Notes under the pieces: model-generated
The model's database searches: none
The model's input: only the letters and a program-made list of their open reading frames with translations
Told to the model about the DNA's origin: nothing
NCBI RefSeq assembly: GCF_007845675.1
Contig: NZ_VOBR01000008.1
Location: 1 to 64,000, forward strand
Reading direction: 5' to 3'
DNA length: 64,000 bases
Source: Lentzea tibetensis
GTDB taxonomy: Bacteria > Actinomycetota > Actinomycetes > Mycobacteriales > Pseudonocardiaceae
Part shown: positions 56,906 through 64,000 of the stretch, piece by piece
Position numbering within the stretch: position 1 is the stretch's first letter
Layout: each line of letters begins with the position of its first letter
Made by a program: the position numbers and the translations under genes

Positions 56906-59215
56906 CTACGCGGCGCCGTTGCTCACCGACTCCGCGGGGGTGTCCGCGATGGCGGTGCCACGACGCTTCGAGACGACGACCGCGCCGACGATGATGAGCG
57001 CCGCGGCGGCCGCGATCGTGTAGCGCAGCGCGTCGGACGCGCTGGAACCGACCGAGAACGCCACGATGGCGGGCGCGATCAGCACCGACACCAGGTTCAT
57101 CACCTTGATGAGCGGGTTGATCGCCGGACCGGCGGTGTCCTTGAACGGGTCACCGACGGTGTCACCGATGACGGTCGCGGCGTGCGGGTCGGAACCCTTG
57201 CCGCCGTGGTTGCCGTCCTCGACGAGCTTCTTCGCGTTGTCCCACGCGCCACCGGAGTTGGCGAGGAAGACGGCCATCAGCGTGCCGGTCGCGATGGCAC
57301 CGGCCAGGTAGCCGGCCAGTGGGCCGACACCGAGACCGAAGCCGACGGCGACCGGGGCGAGCACGGCCAGGAGGCCGGGCGTCGCGAGCTCGCGCAGCGA
57401 GTCCTTGGTGCAGATGTCGACGACCTTGCCGTACTCGGGCTTGACCGAGTAGTCCATGATCCCGGGGTTCTCCCGGAACTGGCGGCGGACCTCGAACACG
57501 ATCGCGCCCGCGGCGCGGGTCACGGCGTTGACCGCGAGGCCGGAGAACATGAACACGACGGCCGCGCCGATGGCGATGCCGACGAGCACGTTCGGGCTGA
57601 ACACGATGAACGAGAACGAGGACAGCTCAGGCGTGAGGTCGCCCGCCTTCTGCAGCGCCTGACCGATCGCGTCGCTGTAGGAGCCGAACAGCGCGGTCGC
57701 GGCCAGCACGGCCGTCGCGATCGCGATGCCCTTGGTGATGGCCTTGGTGGTGTTGCCGACCGCGTCGAGCTCGGTGAGGATCTTCGCGCCCTCGCCGTGC
57801 ACGTCGCCGGACATCTCCGCGATGCCCTGCGCGTTGTCGCTGACCGGGCCGAAGGTGTCCATCGCGACGATGACGCCGACGGTGGTGAGCAGACCGCAAC
57901 CGGCCAGCGCGATCGCGAACAGCGACACGATGACCGAACCGGACAGCAGGAACGCGCCGTAGACGGCCGCACCGATGACCAGCGCCGTGTAGACGGCGGA
58001 CTCGAAGCCGACCGAGATACCGGACAGGATCACCGTCGCCGCACCGGTCAGCGAGGTCCGGCCGACCTCCTGGACCGGCTTGTGCTCGGTGCCGGTGTAG
58101 TAGCCGGTGAGCCAGAGGATCACGCCGGCGAGCACGATGCCGATGATCACGGCGACAGCGGCGATGAGCGCCGGGTTGCCGCTGGTGGCCTTGATCTGGT
58201 CGGAAACGCCGCTGAGGTCGCCGAACGAGCTCGGCAGGTACGAGAACGCGGCGATCGTGCAGAGCACCGCGGAGATCACGGCCGAGATGTAGAACGACCG
58301 GTTGATCGCGACCAGGCCACCCTCACCGGTGCGCGCGCTGGTCGTGTAGACGCCGATGACGGCCGTCAGCACGCCGATCGCGGGCACGATCAGCGGGAAC
58401 AGCAGACCCTGCGCGCCGAACGCGGCGGTGCCCAGGATCAGCGATGCCACCAGCATCACGGCGTAGGACTCGAAGAGGTCCGCGGCCATGCCTGCGCAGT
58501 CACCCACGTTGTCACCGACGTTGTCGGCGATCGTGGCGGCGTTGCGCGGGTCGTCCTCGGGGATGCCCTGCTCGACCTTGCCGACCAGGTCGGCACCGAC
58601 GTCAGCGGCCTTGGTGAAGATGCCGCCGCCGACGCGCATGAACATCGCGAGCAGCGCGGCGCCGAAACCGAAGCCCTCCAGCACCTTCGGTGCCTGGCCC
58701 GCGTAGACCAGCACCACCAGTGCGGCACCGAAGAGTCCGAGGCCGACGGTGGTCATGCCGACCACACCACCGGTGCGGAACGCGATGCGCATGGCCTTCT
58801 CGCGACCACCCTCGCCCTCGTTCGCCGCGGCGGCGACACGCACGTTGGCGCGCGTGGACAACCACATGCCCAGGTAGCCGATCGTCGCGGAGAACGCGGC
58901 ACCGACGATGAAGAACAGCGACCTTCCGATTCGCTCGGCGAGATCGTCCGCCGGTAGCGCGAACAGCAGCACGAACACGACGACGACGAAAACGCCGAGC
59001 GTCCGGAACTGCCGGTTGAGGTATGCCGCTGCGCCCTCCTGAACCGCCTTGGAGATGTCCTGCATCTTGGCGGTTCCCTGGCCCGCGGCCAGAACCTCCT
59101 TGAGCAGCACGTACCCGACGGCTAGAGCAGCCAGGGCGACCACGGCGACCGCGACCACTACGCCGCGATCACCTCCGGAGAGCTCGAGGCCCTCCGCGAG
59201 GAATTGCCGGGACAT
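56906..59215 (-). CDS. hppA: Membrane proton-translocating pyrophosphatase
   Basis: 769-residue, about 16-helix protein that couples pyrophosphate hydrolysis to H+ pumping. The pyrophosphate-binding DVGADLVGKVE and the signature NVGDNVGDCAGMAADLFE are intact. The segment GNTTKAITKG has lysine and threonine where K+-dependent enzymes have alanine and glycine, so this is the K+-independent type. ATG 59215 has AGGAGG upstream. Terminated by the hairpin at 56847-56891. Confidence 0.96.
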   Translation of the reverse strand: MSRQFLAEGLELSGGDRGVVVAVAVVALAALAVGYVLLKEVLAAGQGTAKMQDISKAVQEGAAAYLNRQFRTLGVFVVVVFVLLFALPADDLAERIGRSLFFIVGAAFSATIGYLGMWLSTRANVRVAAAANEGEGGREKAMRIAFRTGGVVGMTTVGLGLFGAALVVLVYAGQAPKVLEGFGFGAALLAMFMRVGGGIFTKAADVGADLVGKVEQGIPEDDPRNAATIADNVGDNVGDCAGMAADLFESYAVMLVASLILGTAAFGAQGLLFPLIVPAIGVLTAVIGVYTTSARTGEGGLVAINRSFYISAVISAVLCTIAAFSYLPSSFGDLSGVSDQIKATSGNPALIAAVAVIIGIVLAGVILWLTGYYTGTEHKPVQEVGRTSLTGAATVILSGISVGFESAVYTALVIGAAVYGAFLLSGSVIVSLFAIALAGCGLLTTVGVIVAMDTFGPVSDNAQGIAEMSGDVHGEGAKILTELDAVGNTTKAITKGIAIATAVLAATALFGSYSDAIGQALQKAGDLTPELSSFSFIVFSPNVLVGIAIGAAVVFMFSGLAVNAVTRAAGAIVFEVRRQFRENPGIMDYSVKPEYGKVVDICTKDSLRELATPGLLAVLAPVAVGFGLGVGPLAGYLAGAIATGTLMAVFLANSGGAWDNAKKLVEDGNHGGKGSDPHAATVIGDTVGDPFKDTAGPAINPLIKVMNLVSVLIAPAIVAFSVGSSASDALRYTIAAAAALIIVGAVVVSKRRGTAIADTPAESVSNGAA

Positions 59216-59419
59216 CCGTCCTCCTGGTGAGTTGCCAGTGCAGCGCCAAGGCGACCAGCCGCCCGAGCGCGACGTGATGCATCCCTCATTGGATGCGATG
59301 CCGGGGGAGTCTAGGGGTTGCTTGCAACGAGGCAACGAAGTGTCCCGATCCGTGCACACACCGTTATCCGCCCAGGAAGGCGAGCCGGACTGTCAGGGGT
59401 CTGTGCAAAGCTCGCCAAC

Positions 59420-61714
59420 GTGGTGGATCAGGGACGGCGGCTGCTGGATCGCGTGCTGGCCGGGGTACCCGTTGGCGAGTCGCCGCTGACGCACGTCAGC
59501 GACCTGCCCCAACGGGTCGCGTCGCATGCTTCGTGGCCGTCGTGGGCCCCTGAGCAGGTGGTGTCGGCGTTCGTCTCTTCGGGTGTTTCCACACCGTGGG
59601 AGCACCAGGCGGCCGCGGCGTCGCTGGCGTGGTCGGGGTCGAACGTCGTGCTGGCGACCGGGACCGCGTCCGGCAAGTCGCTCGCTTACCAGTTGCCGGT
59701 GTTGAGCACGCTTTCGAGTGACCCTCGGGCGACCGCCCTGTACCTGGCGCCGACCAAAGCCCTTGGCGCGGACCAACTCCGGTCCGTCGTCTCATTAGGC
59801 GTTCCCGGCGTGCGCGCGGCGTCGTTCGACGGCGACACCCCGCTCGCCGAGCGGGACTGGGTGCGCGAGCACGCCAACTGGGTGTTCACGAACCCGGACA
59901 TGCTGCACCGGGGTTTCCTCCCCCGGCACTCGAGGTGGCTGCGGTTCTTCCGGCGGCTCTCCTACGTGGTGGTCGACGAGTGCCACGCCTACCGCGGCGT
60001 GTTCGGGTCGCACGTCGCCCTGCTGCTGCGGCGGTTGCGGCGCGTCGCGCGGAAGTACGGTGCCGACCCGGTTTTCGTGCTCGCGTCGGCGACGGTGTCC
60101 GATCCGGGCGCGTCGGCGTCGCGGCTGCTCGGTGCCCCGGTCGAGGCGGTGACCGAGGACTGCTCGCCGCGCGCCTCGCGCACGGTCGCCCTGTGGGAGC
60201 CGCCGCTGACGTCGCTCGCCGGCGAGCACGGTGCGCCGGTGCGCCGGTCGGCAGGCTCGGAGACGGCGCGGATCCTGGCGGACCTGGTGGTCGAGGGTGC
60301 CCGGTCGCTGGCGTTCGTGCGGTCGCGGCGCGGCGCGGAGCTGACGGCCATCGGCGCCCGCCGGGTGTTGTCCGAAGTGGACACTGATCTCGCCTCGCGG
60401 GTCGCCGCCTACCGGTCGGGCTACCTGCCCGAGGAACGGCGTGCGCTGGAGAAGTCGTTGTCCTCAGGCGACTTGCTGGGCGTCGCGACGACCAACGCGC
60501 TCGAGCTGGGCGTCGACATCGTCGGCCTCGACGCCGTCGTCGTCGCCGGTTTCCCCGGCACGCTGGCGTCGTTCTGGCAGCAGGCCGGCCGGGCCGGCCG
60601 CGCAGGTGACAGCGCTCTCGTGGTGTTCGTCGCGCGCGACGACCCGTTGGACACCTATCTCGTGCACCACCCCGCCGCCGTGCTGGAACGGCCCGTCGAG
60701 GCGACCGTTCTCGACCCCACGAACCCCTACGTATTGGGCCCGCAGCTCGCGTGCGCGGCGTCCGAACTACCGCTGACCCCTGCCGACCTGGAGGCGTTCG
60801 GCGGTCCCGTCGCGCAGGCCGTCGTAGACGAACTGGTCGCGGAGCGGGTGCTGCGCAAGCGACCCGCCGGCTGGTACTGGGCATCGCACGACCTGCCGCA
60901 CTCCGGCGTGGACATCCGCGGCTCCGGTGGTGACCAGGTCGCCGTCGTCGAGGCGGACTCCGGCCGGATGCTCGGGACCGTTGATCCGGGGTCGGCGTGC
61001 TGGCAGGTGCACCCCGGCGCGGTGTACCTGCACCAGGGGTCGTCGTACGTGGTCGACGAGCTCGACCTCGAACACGGGCTGGCCATGGTGCACGCCGAGG
61101 AACCCGAGTGGACGACTCAGCCTCGCGACGTCGTCGACATCAAGGTCGTGCGGGTGCTGGAGCGCAAGGAGTTCGGCGGCGTCACCGTGTGCCTGGGTGA
61201 GGTCGAGGTGACCACGCAGGTGGTCGGCTACCTGCGGCGGCTGCTGTCCGGCCAGGTGATCGACCAGATCCCGCTCGACCTGCCTTCGCAGACGCTGCAC
61301 ACGCGTGCGGTTTGGTACACCGTCGCGGACCCGTTGCTGGCAGCCGTCATCGAGGGCCGCCAGGTCGCGGGTGCTCTGCACGCCGCCGAGCACGCGGCGA
61401 TCGGGTTGCTGCCGTTGTTCGCCGTGTGCGACCGGTGGGACATCGGTGGCGTGTCGACGGCCGTCCACCCGGACACCGGTGAGGCGACGGTGTTCGTGCA
61501 CGACGGGCATCCCGGTGGTGCCGGGTTCGCTGACCGCGGGTTCGCGGCGATCGTGCCGTGGTTGACCGCTACCCGTGAGGCGATCAACGCCTGCACCTGT
61601 CCTTTGGGATGCCCCTCTTGCGTGCAGTCTCCCAAGTGCGGCAACGGGAACGAGCCGCTGGACAAGGCTGGCGGAGCGGCGGTCCTGGACGTGGTGCTGA
61701 GGGCCATCACCTAG
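59420..61714 (+). CDS. DEAD/DEAH (DECH)-box helicase with C-terminal cysteine cluster
   Basis: About 764 residues, Rv3649 counterpart. Motif I ATGTASGKS, DECH in VVVDECHAYRG, SAT in VLASATVSD, and motif VI QQAGRAGRAGD make it an SF2 helicase. The C-terminal domain holds Cys residues CTCPLGCPSCVQSPKCGNG, as in the MrfA/YprA family (DUF1998), where they bind zinc; MrfA of Bacillus acts in DNA repair. The start is uncertain: GTG 59420 and 59423 or an in-frame ATG at 59318 are open. It is upstream of the Tad locus, as in the 'helicase/secretion neighbourhood'. Confidence 0.9.
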   Translation: MVDQGRRLLDRVLAGVPVGESPLTHVSDLPQRVASHASWPSWAPEQVVSAFVSSGVSTPWEHQAAAASLAWSGSNVVLATGTASGKSLAYQLPVLSTLSSDPRATALYLAPTKALGADQLRSVVSLGVPGVRAASFDGDTPLAERDWVREHANWVFTNPDMLHRGFLPRHSRWLRFFRRLSYVVVDECHAYRGVFGSHVALLLRRLRRVARKYGADPVFVLASATVSDPGASASRLLGAPVEAVTEDCSPRASRTVALWEPPLTSLAGEHGAPVRRSAGSETARILADLVVEGARSLAFVRSRRGAELTAIGARRVLSEVDTDLASRVAAYRSGYLPEERRALEKSLSSGDLLGVATTNALELGVDIVGLDAVVVAGFPGTLASFWQQAGRAGRAGDSALVVFVARDDPLDTYLVHHPAAVLERPVEATVLDPTNPYVLGPQLACAASELPLTPADLEAFGGPVAQAVVDELVAERVLRKRPAGWYWASHDLPHSGVDIRGSGGDQVAVVEADSGRMLGTVDPGSACWQVHPGAVYLHQGSSYVVDELDLEHGLAMVHAEEPEWTTQPRDVVDIKVVRVLERKEFGGVTVCLGEVEVTTQVVGYLRRLLSGQVIDQIPLDLPSQTLHTRAVWYTVADPLLAAVIEGRQVAGALHAAEHAAIGLLPLFAVCDRWDIGGVSTAVHPDTGEATVFVHDGHPGGAGFADRGFAAIVPWLTATREAINACTCPLGCPSCVQSPKCGNGNEPLDKAGGAAVLDVVLRAIT

Positions 61715-61718
61715 CGCG

Positions 61719-61740
61719 ACCTAGTCACCTTCGGCTAGGT
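61719..61740 (+). terminator. Weak terminator hairpin after the helicase gene
   Basis: ACCTAG (61719-61724) pairs with CTAGGT (61735-61740) around a 10-nt loop. The stem is short and without a T-run, so this is tentative. Confidence 0.35.
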
Positions 61741-61834
61741 AGGCGACGCGACCACCGCGCGCGATCGCGTCAGTGTGTCGACTTGTGGGCGATCGCGCCG
61801 CCGTCTGCGGAGCAGCGGCCAAGAGTACTGTGGG

Positions 61835-61882
61835 GCGCCAGGGGGCGTCGGTCTCGGGAGGACCGACGCGCGCCCCTGGCGC
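61835..61882. other. Large interrupted hairpin
   Basis: Two paired blocks, GCGCCAGGGG/CCCCTGGCGC at the base and GCGTCGGTC/GACCGACGC inside, with a 7-nt loop and a small internal bulge. It may be a terminator or a structured RNA element; no T-run follows. Confidence 0.5.
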
Positions 61883-62265
61883 ACTCCACGCTGCCGAACA
61901 CTCGGGTGAGGTGCCTGCTACCGCTCATCGGACCTTGTGCCTGGGACATCGGCGGATTCTCGTGGTCGTCGCTCGTGGACATTGGGAGGCGTCGTTGTCC
62001 GTGCGACGTGTTTCCGGGGGAGGATCCGGCTTCGCCGACCGCGATCTGCTGTTGGGCCAGATCGCTATCGTCCGAGGCTTGGGGTCGTTGCGCGGGAGGC
62101 GGTCCTTTCCGTTCCGTGTTCGGCGGGTGCCCGTCCTGCTGTGTCGTCGAAGTGCGGGGTACGACGACGGTTGCCGGACTGGGCAGGTGGTGCGGCCGTG
62201 CTGGGCACCGCATTCGGGGTTGTCGGGGAGAGTCCACTGCGACACCCAGCACGGCCGGGTCTACA

Positions 62266-62889
62266 TCAGACGGTCGCGACCAGCTCGGGGCTCACCGCGG
62301 TGTGCAGCGCCTCGACCAGTGCGTCCTGCACGACGCGCGCGTCCGGCAGGTCGCGGCCGCAGATCTGCGGCTTGACTCGCCAGTGCACGACGCCGTGCGC
62401 CATCGGGGTGGGGGGAAGCGGGATGTACTCGCCCTGTGCGTAGTGGCGCACGTCTTCGTGGGCGCTGAGCTCGGTGTTGAGGACGTCACCCGACGCCACC
62501 AGGAACATCCAGCGGCCGGACGGCGTCGCCGCGATCGGCACCGGGATGCCCATGTTGCGCAGTGCGACCGCGGCGCGGCGGCCGAGGTCGGTGCCGACCT
62601 CGATCGCGTCGACGCTGTGGCCGGTGGCGACCAGCAGGCTGTACGAACGGCCGGCCCACCAGGTCGCGACCTGCTCGGGACGGGTGCCGATCCGCTCCTG
62701 CCAGTCGTGGTGCACCGGGACGGGACCGGACGCGTCGAGGCCGTCGCGGCCCGCCCACATCGTCTCGCCCGCGGCGGAGACCGTCGGATAGGTGCCTGGC
62801 AGCACAGGCCATCCGCGCCACGCGAGGCTCACGGCCTCTGCACGCAGCTCGATGCGGAAGGCCCCGCGCCAACTATCCGACCACTCCAT
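62266..62889 (-). CDS. Primase/polymerase (PrimPol)-like protein
   Basis: 207 residues from ATG 62889 with GGAGG upstream. The pattern RGWPVLPGTY near residue 27, a WxGR segment (WWAGRSYSLLVATGH), and PVPIAATPSGRWMFLVAS recall the bifunctional DNA primase/polymerase family of actinobacteria. The usual acidic metal motif after the ATG[HE] strand (normally D-x-D) reads AIEVG, so catalysis is doubtful. It sits beside the Tad locus with its own promoter and upstream palindromes. I am not sure of the family. Confidence 0.55.
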   Translation of the reverse strand: MEWSDSWRGAFRIELRAEAVSLAWRGWPVLPGTYPTVSAAGETMWAGRDGLDASGPVPVHHDWQERIGTRPEQVATWWAGRSYSLLVATGHSVDAIEVGTDLGRRAAVALRNMGIPVPIAATPSGRWMFLVASGDVLNTELSAHEDVRHYAQGEYIPLPPTPMAHGVVHWRVKPQICGRDLPDARVVQDALVEALHTAVSPELVATV

Positions 62890-62914
62890 CTTCGTTCGCC
62901 TCCGTGATCTGCTC

Positions 62915-62959
62915 GACACCTGTTCGGACACCGTGTCGGTTTTCGTAGGACACCGTGTC
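62915..62959. promoter_or_regulatory. Tandem GACAC-c-GTGTC operator sites
   Basis: Perfect palindromes GACACCGTGTC occur at 62927-62937 and 62949-62959, exactly 22 bases apart (two helical turns). A degenerate copy GACACCTGTTC abuts at 62915-62925. All lie upstream of the primase-like gene, between it and the TadE-like gene. Confidence 0.5.
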
Positions 62960-63085
62960 GGTGCCGCCACTACAACTAACGACACCAGGGGCAAGCGAAG
63001 TAACCCTCGCTCGACAACTGGTAGCTACGGGACGGCGAACGCCCTTCGCTTGACCGGGCAACTGAACTGTTGGCGTTTGGTTCGA

Positions 63086-63493
63086 TCACCGTTCAGCATG
63101 TCCGGACCCCGATGTGAGTCCGCTCACCGTTGGCAGACGACCGCTCGTCGTGCCCCAAACGTCCTGATCTTCGGCCGGACCTGCCTTCGACCGTGCGCTC
63201 ACCGGGCCGAACGGCGTATCGGCTGACGCCCGGATGAGCACGTCCCAACCGCTCACCTGGCACTCGTCGAGCCGCGCACGGTTCCGTTCTGCGACTCGTC
63301 TTGCCTGGTCACAGGCACTCTGTTCGCCGTCGATCAGGTGCACTGCGCCGGCCAGCGCCGCCAGATCGGCCGCACCTGTCACCCGGTGCCGGGTGATGAC
63401 CGCTGACCCGAACTGGATGCCGGCACCAACAAGGACGAGCAGGACGGCGACCATCGCGATACCGCTCACCGTGGCCGAACCCCGGTCGTTCAT
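63086..63493 (-). CDS. Helicase/secretion-neighbourhood TadE-like protein
   Basis: 135 residues, matching the Rv3654c-type protein. An N-terminal pilin-like helix (SATVSGIAMVAVLLVLVGAGIQFGSAVI) is followed by ADLAALAGAV, typical of TadE-like minor pilins. The ATG at 63493 overlaps the next gene's stop as ATGA. It is the distal gene of the Tad operon. Confidence 0.83.
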   Translation of the reverse strand: MNDRGSATVSGIAMVAVLLVLVGAGIQFGSAVITRHRVTGAADLAALAGAVHLIDGEQSACDQARRVAERNRARLDECQVSGWDVLIRASADTPFGPVSARSKAGPAEDQDVWGTTSGRLPTVSGLTSGSGHAER

Positions 63494-63810
63494 CCCGGCT
63501 CCAGCACGGCGAACGCCTCCGCGCCGACCCGGACGCCGGGCAGCGGACTCCGCCCGCGGACCTCGACGCGCACCGCGCCGCCTTCGTCGTGGACGGTCAG
63601 CTCGGCGTTCGGCGCGATCCGCTTGCCTGCCGCGAGCGCCTGGTCCCGTTCGCCGCGGGCGACGAGCCTCGCGGCCTCGCGGGCGGCGTCGGTGCAGCGC
63701 AGCTGACCGATCATCGTGCCGACACCGGCCGCGGCCACCGCCAGGACCATGAGCAACGCGCACACCGCGATGGCCGCCTCGACGGTGGCCGCACCCCGGT
63801 CGTCGCTCAC
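63490..63810 (-). CDS. TadE-family pilus assembly protein
   Basis: 106 residues. GAATVEAAIAVCALLMVLAVAAAGVGTMIGQ forms the N-terminal hydrophobic helix with the TadE-type TVEAAI start, then REAARLVARG. GTG 63810 overlaps the stop of the DUF4244 gene. Rv3655c counterpart. The TadE fold makes it a minor pilin of a Flp pilus or a related secretion system. Confidence 0.85.
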   Translation of the reverse strand: MSDDRGAATVEAAIAVCALLMVLAVAAAGVGTMIGQLRCTDAAREAARLVARGERDQALAAGKRIAPNAELTVHDEGGAVRVEVRGRSPLPGVRVGAEAFAVLEPG

Positions 63811-63962
63811 CCGATCGACAGCGCGCCCTGCACGAGCTGCGCGATCTTGGCCTGCACGGCGTCGCTGCTCAGCACGACGTACAAGGTGGCCGCGAGCGCC
63901 GCGGCCGCCACCGTGCCGAGTGCGTATTCGATCGTCGACATCCCACTGTCGTCTTTCAGCAT
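63807..63962 (-). CDS. DUF4244/Flp-like pilin
   Basis: 51-residue protein starting ATG 63962. It reads MLKDDSGMSTIEYALGTVAA with the Flp processing-like site before STIEYA, a hydrophobic helix (A18-L31) and a short polar tail. This fits DUF4244 and the Rv3656c pilin. The stop shares bases with the TadE start (GTGA). Confidence 0.82.
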   Translation of the reverse strand: MLKDDSGMSTIEYALGTVAAAALAATLYVVLSSDAVQAKIAQLVQGALSIG

Positions 63963-63973
63963 CTTCTTCGTCC

Positions 63974-64000
63974 TTACTGTTCGAGGAACTTGGTCGCGAG
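63974..64000 (-). CDS. C-terminal end of a Tad-locus gene (partial)
   Basis: Eight residues (LATKFLEQ) and a stop codon lie at the window edge, 11 bases before the pilin start. By synteny this should be a type II/IV secretion-system F-domain (TadC-like) protein, but the sequence here is too short to identify it. Confidence 0.35.
   Translation of the reverse strand, partial: LATKFLEQ

Larger units (their letters stand above)
61715..62265. other. Intergenic region with hairpins, no gene found
   Basis: 551 bases between the helicase and the primase-like gene. It has a small hairpin at 61719-61740 and a large one at 61835-61882. ORFs on both strands have odd composition and no ribosome site. 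In mycobacteria this neighbourhood carries a cold-shock gene (cspA); I do not see one here. A small or unusual gene cannot be excluded. Confidence 0.5.

Noticed and set aside
56813-58957. Long plus-strand ORF opposite hppA
   Set aside because: Shadow of hppA, with Asp/Arg/His-rich sequence and no domain.
61773-62375. ORF of 200 codons after the helicase gene
   Set aside because: No ribosome site, crosses the hairpin and overlaps the primase-like gene in antisense; no recognisable product.

Overview
The window is high-GC actinobacterial chromosome. Gene content, frequent GTG starts and gene order point to the Pseudonocardiales (a Saccharothrix/Lentzea-like organism is my inference, not proven). 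The backbone follows the order known from Mycobacterium tuberculosis Rv3596c to about Rv3657c: clpC, lsr2, lysS, coaX-panD-panC-DUF2520, DUF6779, DUF3180, folK-folB-folP-folE, ftsH, hpt, tilS, zincin, PBP4 and ppa, then holB, topA, an Rv3647c-like gene, a DECH-box helicase and the start of a Tad-type pilus locus. Lineage-specific blocks sit between these core genes.

Region by region: 0.15-2.7 kb carries clpC. 3.0-7.7 kb is an iron block: an FhuF-type reductase, a siderophore ABC importer (ATPase, two permeases, binding lipoprotein) and two IdeR/DtxR-like boxes. 7.8-9.8 kb has lsr2 and lysS. 9.8-13.6 kb has a methyltransferase and the pantothenate/CoA operon. 13.7-17.4 kb holds a PrsW protease diverging from MidA-like methyltransferase, DUF1203 and NuoD-like genes. 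17.4-24.1 kb is one long, mostly overlapping minus-strand operon from ftsH through folate synthesis to DUF3180 and DUF6779. 24.4-31.8 kb has an exported VWA protein, hpt, tilS, a zincin, PBP4 and pyrophosphatase.

31.8-47 kb is accessory: a MarR/DHA2 efflux pair, a DUF4442 gene, a ribosomal protein L11 paralogue coupled to a CGNR zinc-finger gene, three tandem nuclease-like/Excalibur surface proteins, an LLM-family oxidoreductase, an ArsR/SRPBCC pair, tRNA-Thr(CGT), a secreted protein, and a uronate-catabolism locus (GH88 hydrolase, LctP-type permease, kduI, kduD, IclR regulator). 47.5-54.8 kb is replication: holB, an MFS-thymidylate kinase fusion with a degraded P-loop, and topA. 55-64 kb has three small lipoproteins, the membrane pyrophosphatase hppA, the helicase, a primase/polymerase-like protein and the distal genes of the Tad locus, which runs off the right edge.

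The most unusual items are the L11 paralogue lacking the prolines that contact thiopeptides, the P-loop-less thymidylate kinase fusion, the triplicated catalytically dead nuclease-like proteins, the methyltransferase/NuoD-like pairing, and a set of short palindromic operator candidates.
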